The position numbers were made by a program, and so were the translations under genes. 64,000 nucleotides of DNA, from positions 310,001 through 374,000 of the forward strand of contig JADKKO010000001.1 in the NCBI GenBank assembly GCA_016720465.1, read 5' to 3'. This document shows positions 48,872 to 55,949 of this stretch, piece after piece. The notes under the pieces are model-generated. The model did not search any database and had not been told where the DNA came from. It worked only from the letters and a program-made list of their open reading frames with translations. Numbering within the stretch: the stretch's first letter is position 1; each line of letters starts with the position of its first letter. Origin of the DNA: Holophagaceae bacterium. Its GTDB lineage: Bacteria > Acidobacteriota > Holophagae > Holophagales > Holophagaceae.

Positions 48872-49795
48872 CTAACTGTGGAACCGGGCCAAGCGGGCCT
48901 TCAGGAAACCCAGGCAGGCCAAGGCCTCAGCGCGCGCGCCGCCGGCGGGCTCCAGGGCCACGACCTCCACGAATTGCGGCGTGGGTTCCAGGAGCCTCCA
49001 GACGCGCAGATCCGCCGGGAAGGGGGCCAGGGGCCTCAGGTCCGGCGTGATGGCGCCCGCCTTGTAGGCTCGCAGGGCGGGGTAGAGCTGGAGGAAACTC
49101 TCCACCCGGGCCACTTCGCGAACGGCGATGCCGGCTTCGGCGAAGCGCTGGCTGTTGGCGCCGCCGTAGGGATCGTCCCGCAGCCAATCCACGAAAGGCT
49201 GGTCCGCCAGATCCGCCACTTTCAGGTACTGGCGGGTGTCGTGTTTTTTTGCGGTGGGCGAACCCGGCGCTGCCAGGACGACAAAAGGCAGTCTGGCCAG
49301 CACCTGGCTTTCCACGCCTCGGTGCGGGGGCAGGGGCGTGAATCCAAGCGCCAGATCCAATTGCCGGGACTGCACCTGCCGCACCAGATCGAAAGCGCCG
49401 CCGTAGCTTGTCTCCAGTTTGATGTCGCGCTTGGCCATCTCCACCGTGATGCCGTCCAGCAGGGCCGTCGAGAGCGTGGGATTCAAGCCCAGCCTCAGGT
49501 TGGGTTCCAGACTCGCGAAATCCTGAAGCCGCTTGAGGTCCAATTGATGGAGGGGGCCCTGGGCCGCAGCATAGAGGCGCTCGCCCCGGGGCGTGAGCCT
49601 GAGCCGTTTTCCAGGCCCCCTGTCAAGCAGTGGCTCGCCCGCGGCCACGGAATCTTCAAGGGCCCGCAGGTGCTCGCTCACCACACTTCGTGCCACGCCG
49701 AGATGCTGGGCCGCGCCTTCCAGCGTCCCCGTCTCCACGGTGATGACGAAGGATTCCAGCCAAGTCAGGTGGCGCTGCAGTTTGCGGAGGGCCAT
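48872..49795 (-). CDS. LysR-type transcriptional regulator
   Basis: The ATG at 49795 gives 307 residues. The N-terminal helix-turn-helix reads LTWLESFVITVETGTLEGAAQHLGVARSVVSEHLRALE in outline, followed by a recognisable substrate-binding domain. No Shine-Dalgarno sequence is present, but CATAAT ends six bases upstream. It lies directly upstream of phhA on the same strand and may control phhA-phhB in response to aromatic amino acids, by inference from position. Confidence 0.85.
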   Translation of the reverse strand: MALRKLQRHLTWLESFVITVETGTLEGAAQHLGVARSVVSEHLRALEDSVAAGEPLLDRGPGKRLRLTPRGERLYAAAQGPLHQLDLKRLQDFASLEPNLRLGLNPTLSTALLDGITVEMAKRDIKLETSYGGAFDLVRQVQSRQLDLALGFTPLPPHRGVESQVLARLPFVVLAAPGSPTAKKHDTRQYLKVADLADQPFVDWLRDDPYGGANSQRFAEAGIAVREVARVESFLQLYPALRAYKAGAITPDLRPLAPFPADLRVWRLLEPTPQFVEVVALEPAGGARAEALACLGFLKARLARFHS

Positions 49796-49801
49796 GAGCG
49801 G

Positions 49802-49807
49802 ATTATG
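49802..49807 (-). promoter_or_regulatory. -10-like CATAAT of the LysR gene
   Basis: On the minus strand CATAAT ends six bases before the ATG at 49795, with TTGCCC 15 bases further upstream as a possible -35. Confidence 0.4.
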
Positions 49808-49913
49808 CGGTGAATCGGCCTCGGGCAAGTAGCTTGAATGCGCGGACCGCTGGAACGCCCACGTTCCTGATGGGTTCTAGATCAGTCAGGGAAGTTGCGC
49901 CTTTCACGGATCT

Positions 49914-50075
49914 TCAGGATGCCACCCTGTCCAGCCAGGATGAAATGTAGTCGGCGACTTCTTCCCAATCCTTCTGGCCGATGGTTAAGTGCGTGCGGGC
50001 CGCGGATGCTAGGGACTCCGGGACGACATGGGTTTCATCGGCTGTCCGCTGTTCCGCCAGCGTTTTTGATGAGAC
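49914..50075 (-). other. 54-codon open frame without start codon; possible gene remnant
   Basis: Directly after the stop of the membrane-protein gene the same frame stays open to a TGA at 49914-49916. It encodes a protein-like stretch ending DWEEVADYISSWLDRVAS. No ATG, GTG or TTG is available, so it is either a remnant of a lost gene or the former C-terminus of the upstream gene. The rest of the gap (to the LysR start) shows nothing else. Confidence 0.25.
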
Positions 50076-50621
50076 TCAGTCCTTGCTGGAATCCTCGGAC
50101 TTTCCGGCTTCATCCGGGCCGGAGAATCTGGCGGCCTTCAGATGGAATTCGTCCCGCCACACGGCCCGCGGTTGGCCGGGCAGCGGTTCGGCGGCCTTGA
50201 TTTGAATGCGGCGGAGGCGGCGGATCGCCAGGAGCGCGAGCAGCAACAAGGGCTCTGGGTATTCCGTGAGCAGACGCAACGGAGTCAGCAGGAACTGGTC
50301 GGGCCGGGCGCCTCCGGCAAAGTAGTTGTCCAGGATCCAGACTTCTTCGCCGGCCTCGATCTTCAGGCACTCCTCTTTGGTGAGGACGAGGTTGCGCTGG
50401 CGGCCGCCGCGCCTAGCCTGCGCTTTGCCCGTGATGCGGCCCTGTTCATCGCGCTCCACGAGCAGAATCTCCACCTTGGAGATGCCCGGTGTCTGCCAGC
50501 TCCCGAAAGGCGCAAAGAACACGAGCATGCCCTGCACGAGCACCACGAAGGCGATGCCGGCCACCAGGATCCAGAGCCCCGTGATCGCGGCCCATCGCCA
50601 GTTGCCAGGGGAGATCTTCAT
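50076..50621 (-). CDS. two-helix membrane protein of unknown function
   Basis: The 181-residue protein has a membrane helix at ~13-36 (ITGLWILVAGIAFVVLVQGM) and a second around 120-135 (PEPLLLLALLAIRRL), with an intervening domain (ILLVERDEQGRITGKAQARRG). No family is recognised. GATACT ends six bases before the ATG and there is no Shine-Dalgarno sequence. Confidence 0.65.
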   Translation of the reverse strand: MKISPGNWRWAAITGLWILVAGIAFVVLVQGMLVFFAPFGSWQTPGISKVEILLVERDEQGRITGKAQARRGGRQRNLVLTKEECLKIEAGEEVWILDNYFAGGARPDQFLLTPLRLLTEYPEPLLLLALLAIRRLRRIQIKAAEPLPGQPRAVWRDEFHLKAARFSGPDEAGKSEDSSKD

Positions 50622-50627
50622 GGGATG

Positions 50628-50633
50628 AGTATC
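50628..50633 (-). promoter_or_regulatory. -10-like GATACT of a leaderless gene
   Basis: On the minus strand GATACT ends six bases before the ATG at 50621, the same geometry as lexA, ugd and others. Confidence 0.35.
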
Positions 50634-50655
50634 GCAGCAGGTGAGTGCCGCGTCC

Positions 50656-51441
50656 TCAGGCCGTGTAGCCGCCGTCGATCAAAAGTTCACTTCCCGTCAT
50701 CGTCGCGGCCGCATCCGAGGCCAGGAAATGGATGGCTGCGGCGATTTCCTCTGGCGTTGCGAAACGTCCCAAGGGTTGGGCGGCTTCCAGGCCGGCCCAG
50801 GCGGCCGCTTCGCCCTGGGCCGCGACGAGTTCCTGGAAGAAGGGCATGGACGTCCACATGGGTGTGCGGACGCCTGCGGGCACCACGAGGTTGATGCGGA
50901 TGCCATCCTTGGCGGCAGCGCATTCCAGAGCGGCGGATTTCGCAAGCATATTCAGCCCCGCCTTGCTCGCCGCGTAGGCGCTGGCGCCAGGAGTGGCTTT
51001 GAGACCCGAAGCTGAGGACACCAGGACAATGCTTCCGCTATTGCGGCCCCGCATCGCGCGGATCCCGTGTTTCACTGCAAGGAAAGCGCCTTCCAGGTTC
51101 ACCGCCATAATGTTGCGCCATTCGTCAATGGACATTTCATCCACGGGTTTGGCGAAAGAGATCCCCGCACAGGCCACCAACACGTCCAGGCGGCCGAAGG
51201 CTTTCATGGTTTCGGCCAGTGCGGCTTCCCACTGGACTTCATCGCTCACCTCCAGCTGAACGGCCAGGGCTTGGCCACCCGAGTCCGTGATGCCGTCCGC
51301 GAGTTCCGCCACCGCGGGAAAATTCACATCCGCCGCCACGACAACGGCGTCGTCCGCCGAGAACCGCAAGGCCGCCGCATGTCCGATGCCCGAGCCCGCA
51401 CCCGTGATGAAGACGATTTTTCCATCTGGGCGGGACCGCAT
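50656..51441 (-). CDS. short-chain dehydrogenase/reductase
   Basis: The ATG at 51441 (AAGG upstream) gives 261 residues. Classical SDR motifs are VFITGAGSGIGHAAAL (cofactor), LVACAGIS, the catalytic Ser in IVLVSSASGLKATPG, Tyr/Lys in AYAASKAG and the ending ELLIDGGYTA. An Asp in VAADVNFPAV favours NAD(H). It lies five bases after the pyrC stop and is probably co-transcribed. The substrate is unknown. Confidence 0.87.
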   Translation of the reverse strand: MRSRPDGKIVFITGAGSGIGHAAALRFSADDAVVVAADVNFPAVAELADGITDSGGQALAVQLEVSDEVQWEAALAETMKAFGRLDVLVACAGISFAKPVDEMSIDEWRNIMAVNLEGAFLAVKHGIRAMRGRNSGSIVLVSSASGLKATPGASAYAASKAGLNMLAKSAALECAAAKDGIRINLVVPAGVRTPMWTSMPFFQELVAAQGEAAAWAGLEAAQPLGRFATPEEIAAAIHFLASDAAATMTGSELLIDGGYTA

Positions 51442-51446
51442 CTGCC

Positions 51447-52742
51447 TTAACCCCAAACCCGTTTTCCACCCATCCAGGTCCCAACGATTTTTCCTTCGAG
51501 TTCCCAGCCTTTGAAGGGCGTGTTGTAGCTGCGGCTCTGGATGAAGGCGCGGTCGACTTTCACGGTGTCGTCCAGGTCGGTCAGCGTGAAGTCGGCGGGC
51601 GCGCCCACCTTCAGCGAGCCGAGGCCTTTTCGGTCCAGGTGAAAGAGTTTCGCGGGGCCCCAGGTGAGCAGGCTGACGGCCTTCTCCAGAGAGACGACAT
51701 TTTTCCGCACCAGCAGTTGCAGCGTAAGCGGGAAGGCGGTTTCCAGGCCGATGACGCCGAAGGCCGCGATGGGCAGTTCCACTTCCTTGTCGTCCCAGCC
51801 GTGGGGGGCGTGGTCCGTGGCGATGGCGTCCACGGTGCCATCCGCAAGGGCCTCCAGGACCGCATCGAGATCCGCATCGGTGCGCAGGGGCGGATTCATC
51901 TTGTAGTCCGAATCGAACTTCATCAATTCCTTGTCGCTGAGGGCGAAGTGGTGGGGGGTCACCTCGCAGGTCACGTTCAGGCCCCGGGCCTTGGCTTCGC
52001 GGACCATGCGCAGGGAGCCCGCGGTGCTGAGGTGCGCCAGATGCAGATGGCCGCCCGTGTGCTCCGCCAGCACGAGGTCCCTGGCCACCATGGCTTCTTC
52101 CGCGGCGCTGGGAATGCCCAGGCAGCCCAGGGCGGCGCTGACGGCGCCCTGGTGCATGTAGCCTTCGCCCGCGAGGTGCTTGTCCTCTTCGTGGGCCACG
52201 ATGGGGATGTCCAACCAGGCCGTGTATTCCAGCGCCCGGCGCATGATCTCGGCGTTCATGACCGGCAGGCCGTCATCGCTGAAGGCGACACAGCCAGTGG
52301 CCTTCAGCGTTCCGAAATCGCAAAGCTCCTCGCCCTCCATGCCCTTGGTGACGGCGCCCAGCGGAAAATAGCGGCAGAGGCCTGCGGCATTGGCCTTGGC
52401 GAGCATGAGTTCGGTGATGGCCACGGAGTCGTTGGCGGGCCGCGTATTGGCCATGGCGCAGACGCTGGTGAATCCTCCGGCCACGGCGGCCCGGGAGCCC
52501 GTTTCGATGGATTCCTTGCGCGTCTGGCCTGGCTCCCGGAAGTGCACGTGGAGATCGATGAAGCCAGGGGTGAGCAGCTTCCCGTCGGCATCCAGGATCT
52601 CCGCGGCAGAGGCCGCAAGCGGATCCCGCCCGGCGTCGGCGCCGATGGCCCGCACCACTCCCTCCACCACCAGCAGGGAGCCGAGGACATCCAACTTCTG
52701 GGCCGGGTCCAGGATTCGGGCGTTCTTGACGAGCAGGGACAT
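51447..52742 (-). CDS. pyrC: dihydroorotase (class I)
   Basis: The ATG at 52742, with GGAG seven bases upstream, gives 431 residues. Metal-binding His65 and His67 are in FIDLHVHFREPG, followed by GSRAAVAGGFTSVCAMANT and ATDHAPHG. This is the class I (PyrC/PyrX) pattern. It closes carbamoyl aspartate to dihydroorotate in pyrimidine synthesis. A pseudo-dihydroorotase is unlikely because the catalytic motifs are intact. Confidence 0.92.
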   Translation of the reverse strand: MSLLVKNARILDPAQKLDVLGSLLVVEGVVRAIGADAGRDPLAASAAEILDADGKLLTPGFIDLHVHFREPGQTRKESIETGSRAAVAGGFTSVCAMANTRPANDSVAITELMLAKANAAGLCRYFPLGAVTKGMEGEELCDFGTLKATGCVAFSDDGLPVMNAEIMRRALEYTAWLDIPIVAHEEDKHLAGEGYMHQGAVSAALGCLGIPSAAEEAMVARDLVLAEHTGGHLHLAHLSTAGSLRMVREAKARGLNVTCEVTPHHFALSDKELMKFDSDYKMNPPLRTDADLDAVLEALADGTVDAIATDHAPHGWDDKEVELPIAAFGVIGLETAFPLTLQLLVRKNVVSLEKAVSLLTWGPAKLFHLDRKGLGSLKVGAPADFTLTDLDDTVKVDRAFIQSRSYNTPFKGWELEGKIVGTWMGGKRVWG

Positions 52743-52967
52743 CGGGCAACTCCGGGTTCCATCATGGTAGCGGAGGAGAAACCCATCCACGGATTCCACG
52801 GACTCTGGGCCGGAGGAATGAATTCCCTATACACAATCCGTTCCGGCCATGGTGCAATGGACCCAACTTCAATACCTTTTGGTCCGATATATCCAAACTC
52901 GACCAATCGCCACGTTCCCGCAGCGAAGGGCATTCCCTACCCTGCAGGCCAGCGGCAGGGAGGACCG
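52743..52967. promoter_or_regulatory. divergent pyrC/hydrogenase-operon intergenic region
   Basis: The 225-base gap is locally A/T-rich, with TATACA (~52831) and GATATAT (~52890) as possible -10 elements for the hydrogenase operon. TTGGTC and GACCAA form an inverted repeat (~52881-52908), as do TTTGG and CCAAA. No clear sigma-54 promoter with GG-N10-GC was found. GGGAGGA precedes the hydrogenase start. Confidence 0.3.
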
Positions 52968-53906
52968 ATGCCCCTCACGCTCTATTGGCTACAGTGCGGC
53001 GGATGCGGCGGCGACACCATGTCGCTCCTGAACCTCGATTCCCCGGACCTCGTCGAGACCCTCGGCCTGCTCGGCATCGGGATTCTCTGGCACCCATCGC
53101 TCTCCAGGGAAAGCGCCGCAGAGCACCGGAGGCTCCAGGAGGACCTGGCCTCCGGCGCGCGGCCGCTGGATTTCCTGGTGGTCGAAGGCGCCGTGATCCG
53201 CGGGCCCGGCGGCACAGGGATGTTCGACACCCAGGAGCGGCGGCCCAAGAAAGAACTTGTGGCCGCCTTGGCCCGGCGGGCCCGTTTCGTCCTGGCCGCG
53301 GGCACCTGCGCCAGTTTCGGAGGGATCAGCGCGGCGGGTGATATCGAAGCCACGGGTCTGCAATTCCTGCGGGACCGGAAAGGCGGCTTCCTGGGCAGCG
53401 GATTCACGAGCCTCGAGGGCCTGCCGGTCATCAACCTGCCCGGCTGCCCCTGCCATTGCGAGGCCTTGGCCGGAACGCTGGCGGCCCTGGCCGCGGGCGA
53501 GGCCCTGGAACTCGATGAGTGGAATTCGCCCATGGACTGGTACGGGATGCAGGTCCACCAGGGCTGCCTGCGGAACGAGTACCACGAGTACAGGGTGGAG
53601 GACGATGACTTCGGCAAGCGGGGCTGCCTCTTTTTCCACCTCGGCTGCCAGGGGCCTCTCACCCACGGTCCCTGCAACAAGCTGCTCTGGGGCCGGAGGA
53701 GCAGCAAGACCCGCATCGGCGCTCCCTGCGTCGGCTGCACCCGGCCGGATTTCCCCCCGCCCTATCCCTTCTTCCAGACCCGGAACATCGCGGGCATCCC
53801 CCTGGATCTGCCCGAAGGCGTGGACCGCGCGCACTACATGGCCTACAAGGGCATGGCGGCGGCCGCTGCGCCCAAGCGGCTGATCGACCGGAAGACGAGA
53901 ATCTGA
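52968..53906 (+). CDS. NiFe hydrogenase small subunit, cytosolic type (group 2 / group 1h-like)
   Basis: The ATG at 52968 has GGGAGGA upstream and gives 312 residues with no Tat signal peptide. The protein is therefore cytoplasmic, unlike membrane-bound uptake enzymes. Proximal-cluster ligands by position are Cys13, Asp16, Cys114 and Cys160 (GGCGGDTMSLL; GTCASFGG; LPGCP); Asp at the second place is seen in other Tat-less families. Distal ligands are His197, Cys200, Cys220 and Cys227; the medial cluster uses Cys236, Cys254 and Cys257. Extra cysteines sit at 10, 162 and 164. LWHPSLS and GGFLG match HupU/HoxB and group 1h proteins. The large subunit gene follows after 45 bases. Confidence 0.9.
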   Translation: MPLTLYWLQCGGCGGDTMSLLNLDSPDLVETLGLLGIGILWHPSLSRESAAEHRRLQEDLASGARPLDFLVVEGAVIRGPGGTGMFDTQERRPKKELVAALARRARFVLAAGTCASFGGISAAGDIEATGLQFLRDRKGGFLGSGFTSLEGLPVINLPGCPCHCEALAGTLAALAAGEALELDEWNSPMDWYGMQVHQGCLRNEYHEYRVEDDDFGKRGCLFFHLGCQGPLTHGPCNKLLWGRRSSKTRIGAPCVGCTRPDFPPPYPFFQTRNIAGIPLDLPEGVDRAHYMAYKGMAAAAAPKRLIDRKTRI

Positions 53907-53951
53907 TTCCCCGCGGCTCCCCGCGGGCCGTCCTTCCCCGAGAGGTCTCCA

Positions 53952-55490
53952 GTGCCACCCATGGTCACCATCAATGCGCCGCTCAACCGGGTCGAAGGGG
54001 ATCTCGATGTGACCGCCGAGATCACGGATGGAGCCGTATCGGATGCCTGGTGTTCCGGGACCATGTACCGGGGCATCGAGAAGATCCTCATCGGCCGCGG
54101 CCCCATGGACGGCCTCGTCATCACGCCGAGGATCTGCGGCATCTGCAGCACGAGCCACCTGACCGCCGCGGCCAAGGCGCTCGACTGCATCACTGGAACG
54201 GAGCCGCCTCCGGACGCCGTCCGGATGCGGAACGTGCTCCTCATGGCCGAACATATCCAGAGCGATCTGCGGCACACCTTCCTGACCTTCACGGCCGACT
54301 TCACGAACCCGGCCCACGCGGGCATGGATGGCTATGCCGAGGCGGTGAAGCGGTACGAGCCCCTGAAGGGAGAAACGGTCCTCGAGGTGATGCGTGAGAC
54401 CTCGAAGCTGCTGGAGATCATCGCCATCATCGGCGGCCAATGGCCGCATTCGTCGTTCATGGTGCCAGGGGGCATCGTCTCGGCGCCCAGCGCCCGGAAC
54501 CGCCAGCAATGCCGGATGATCCTGCGGCATTTCCGCGAATGGTACGAACGCCGGATCCTGGGATGTCCTATCGAGCGCATCCAGGAGCTTGGCTCCTCGG
54601 CGGATCTGGATGCCCTCCTGGAACAGGTATCTTCGGGACGGAATAGCGACCTGGGTTGCTTCGCTGCGTTTTCCCGATCCCTGGGGCTTCAGGGCATCGG
54701 CCGGGGCCCCGGCGCGTTCCTGTGCTACGGCGCCCTGGAATTGCCCAACGGCACCGCAGTCAAAGGGGCCCAGGAAGGCCCGTTCCTGATCCCGGCGGGT
54801 TTCGCCCGGAACGGCCAGTCCGTTGGCTTCGACCAGGTCCATGTGGCTGAACATGTGGCGCACTCCTGGTACGAGGACTACGAGGGCGGCCTCCATCCTG
54901 CCATCGGCGAGACCCGGCCCTACGCGAGCGGCTACGAGGCTGGAAAGTATTCCTGGGCCAAGGCTCCCCGCTACGACGGATGCCCCGCGGAGACAGGTCC
55001 ACTGGCAGAGATGGTCATGGCGGGCAGGCCCCTGTTCAAAGACCTCCTGGCACAATCAGGCCCCAGCGCCTTCGTCCGGCAATTGGCCAGGCTCCTCCGC
55101 CCCGCCTGGCTGATCCCGGCGCTGGACGCTTGGCTGGCGGAAGTCTCCGGGGAGGAGGGCTTCTACAAATCCCCGGAAGGAATCCAGGATGGGGAGGGTT
55201 TCGGCCTGACCCAAGCCTCCCGGGGGGCCCTGGGGCACTGGCTCCGCATCAGGAACGGGGCCATCGACCACTACCAGATCATCTCGCCCACAGGCTGGAA
55301 CGCCTCACCGAGGGACTCCGCCGGCATTCGAGGACCCATCGAGGAAGCCCTGCTTGGAACCCCAGTGGCCGACCCCGAAAACCCGGTTGAATTGGGATTC
55401 GTTGTCCGTTCCTTCGATGTCTGCCTCGTGTGCACCGTGCATGCCCTCCACCGCGGCGGCCGGTCCACGCTGCGGACGATGAGACCCTGA
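53952..55490 (+). CDS. NiFe hydrogenase large subunit
   Basis: GTG 53952 with GAGAGG at six bases gives 512 residues (ATG 53961 is an alternative). The conserved Glu15 is in LNRVEGDL. The L1 motif RICGICSTSH supplies Cys62 and Cys65. The L2 motif near the end reads RSFDVCLVCTVH (Cys491, Cys494), with Val replacing the nearly invariant Pro of DPCxxC. A 15-residue tail follows His497. Most enzymes lose such a tail during nickel insertion, while known H2-sensing subunits (HupV, HoxC) are made without one. The Ni-Fe active site should form. Neighbours point to signalling. Confidence 0.9.
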   Translation: MPPMVTINAPLNRVEGDLDVTAEITDGAVSDAWCSGTMYRGIEKILIGRGPMDGLVITPRICGICSTSHLTAAAKALDCITGTEPPPDAVRMRNVLLMAEHIQSDLRHTFLTFTADFTNPAHAGMDGYAEAVKRYEPLKGETVLEVMRETSKLLEIIAIIGGQWPHSSFMVPGGIVSAPSARNRQQCRMILRHFREWYERRILGCPIERIQELGSSADLDALLEQVSSGRNSDLGCFAAFSRSLGLQGIGRGPGAFLCYGALELPNGTAVKGAQEGPFLIPAGFARNGQSVGFDQVHVAEHVAHSWYEDYEGGLHPAIGETRPYASGYEAGKYSWAKAPRYDGCPAETGPLAEMVMAGRPLFKDLLAQSGPSAFVRQLARLLRPAWLIPALDAWLAEVSGEEGFYKSPEGIQDGEGFGLTQASRGALGHWLRIRNGAIDHYQIISPTGWNASPRDSAGIRGPIEEALLGTPVADPENPVELGFVVRSFDVCLVCTVHALHRGGRSTLRTMRP

Positions 55491-55491
55491 C

Positions 55492-55947
55492 GTGAAACGC
55501 ATCATCTGCATCGGGAATGCATTCCAGGATGGCGACTCCGCCGGGGCCCGGGTTCTGGCGCGGCTGGCGGAGGCAGGCCTGCCCGAGGATGTCGAGGTGG
55601 TGGACGGCGGGCTGCGGGACCTCGATTTGTTGGGGCTGGTGGAAGGTTCGGAACGGGTGGCTTTCGTGGATGCGGTTTCCGGATTCGCTCCTCCGGGGGC
55701 TGTCATCCAACTGGAAGGCGCTTCCCTCGGCAAGGCGGGCGTGGACGTCTTCGGCCACGGAGGCGGATTCTCCTATTTCCTCGGAGCCCTGCCGGGGCTC
55801 CTCGGGACCCCCGTTCCTTATTGCCTGGTGGGTCTGGAATCGCCGTTCACTGAAGGATCCATCGAGGTGGCGGCGCGGTGCGCCCTGGCTTTCGCCTCCC
55901 AGCCGCCCGCGGCCTGTTCCGGCGCTCCGGGCCCGGAGAGGTGGTGA
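55492..55947 (+). CDS. hydrogenase maturation endopeptidase (HybD/HoxM family, M52)
   Basis: GTG 55492, one base after the large-subunit stop, gives 151 residues. The start RIICIGNAFQDGDSAG matches the family GNxLxxDDGxG. Nickel-probing residues correspond to Asp15 (Glu in E. coli HybD), Asp60 (FVDAV) and His89 (VFGHGGG). The family cleaves the C-terminal tail of hydrogenase large subunits after nickel insertion, and the neighbour has such a tail. The hyp genes for metallocentre assembly are not in the window. Confidence 0.78.
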   Translation: MKRIICIGNAFQDGDSAGARVLARLAEAGLPEDVEVVDGGLRDLDLLGLVEGSERVAFVDAVSGFAPPGAVIQLEGASLGKAGVDVFGHGGGFSYFLGALPGLLGTPVPYCLVGLESPFTEGSIEVAARCALAFASQPPAACSGAPGPERW

Positions 55948-55949
55948 CC

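Noticed and set aside
51639..52967. Long upstream extension of the hydrogenase small-subunit frame through pyrC
   Set aside because: Real start is ATG 52968 with GGGAGGA; the extension is antisense to pyrC.
53013..53020. Asp16 in the small subunit read as a damaged cluster ligand
   Set aside because: Asp or Asn at this position is usual in several Tat-less NiFe groups, so it does not mark a broken gene.
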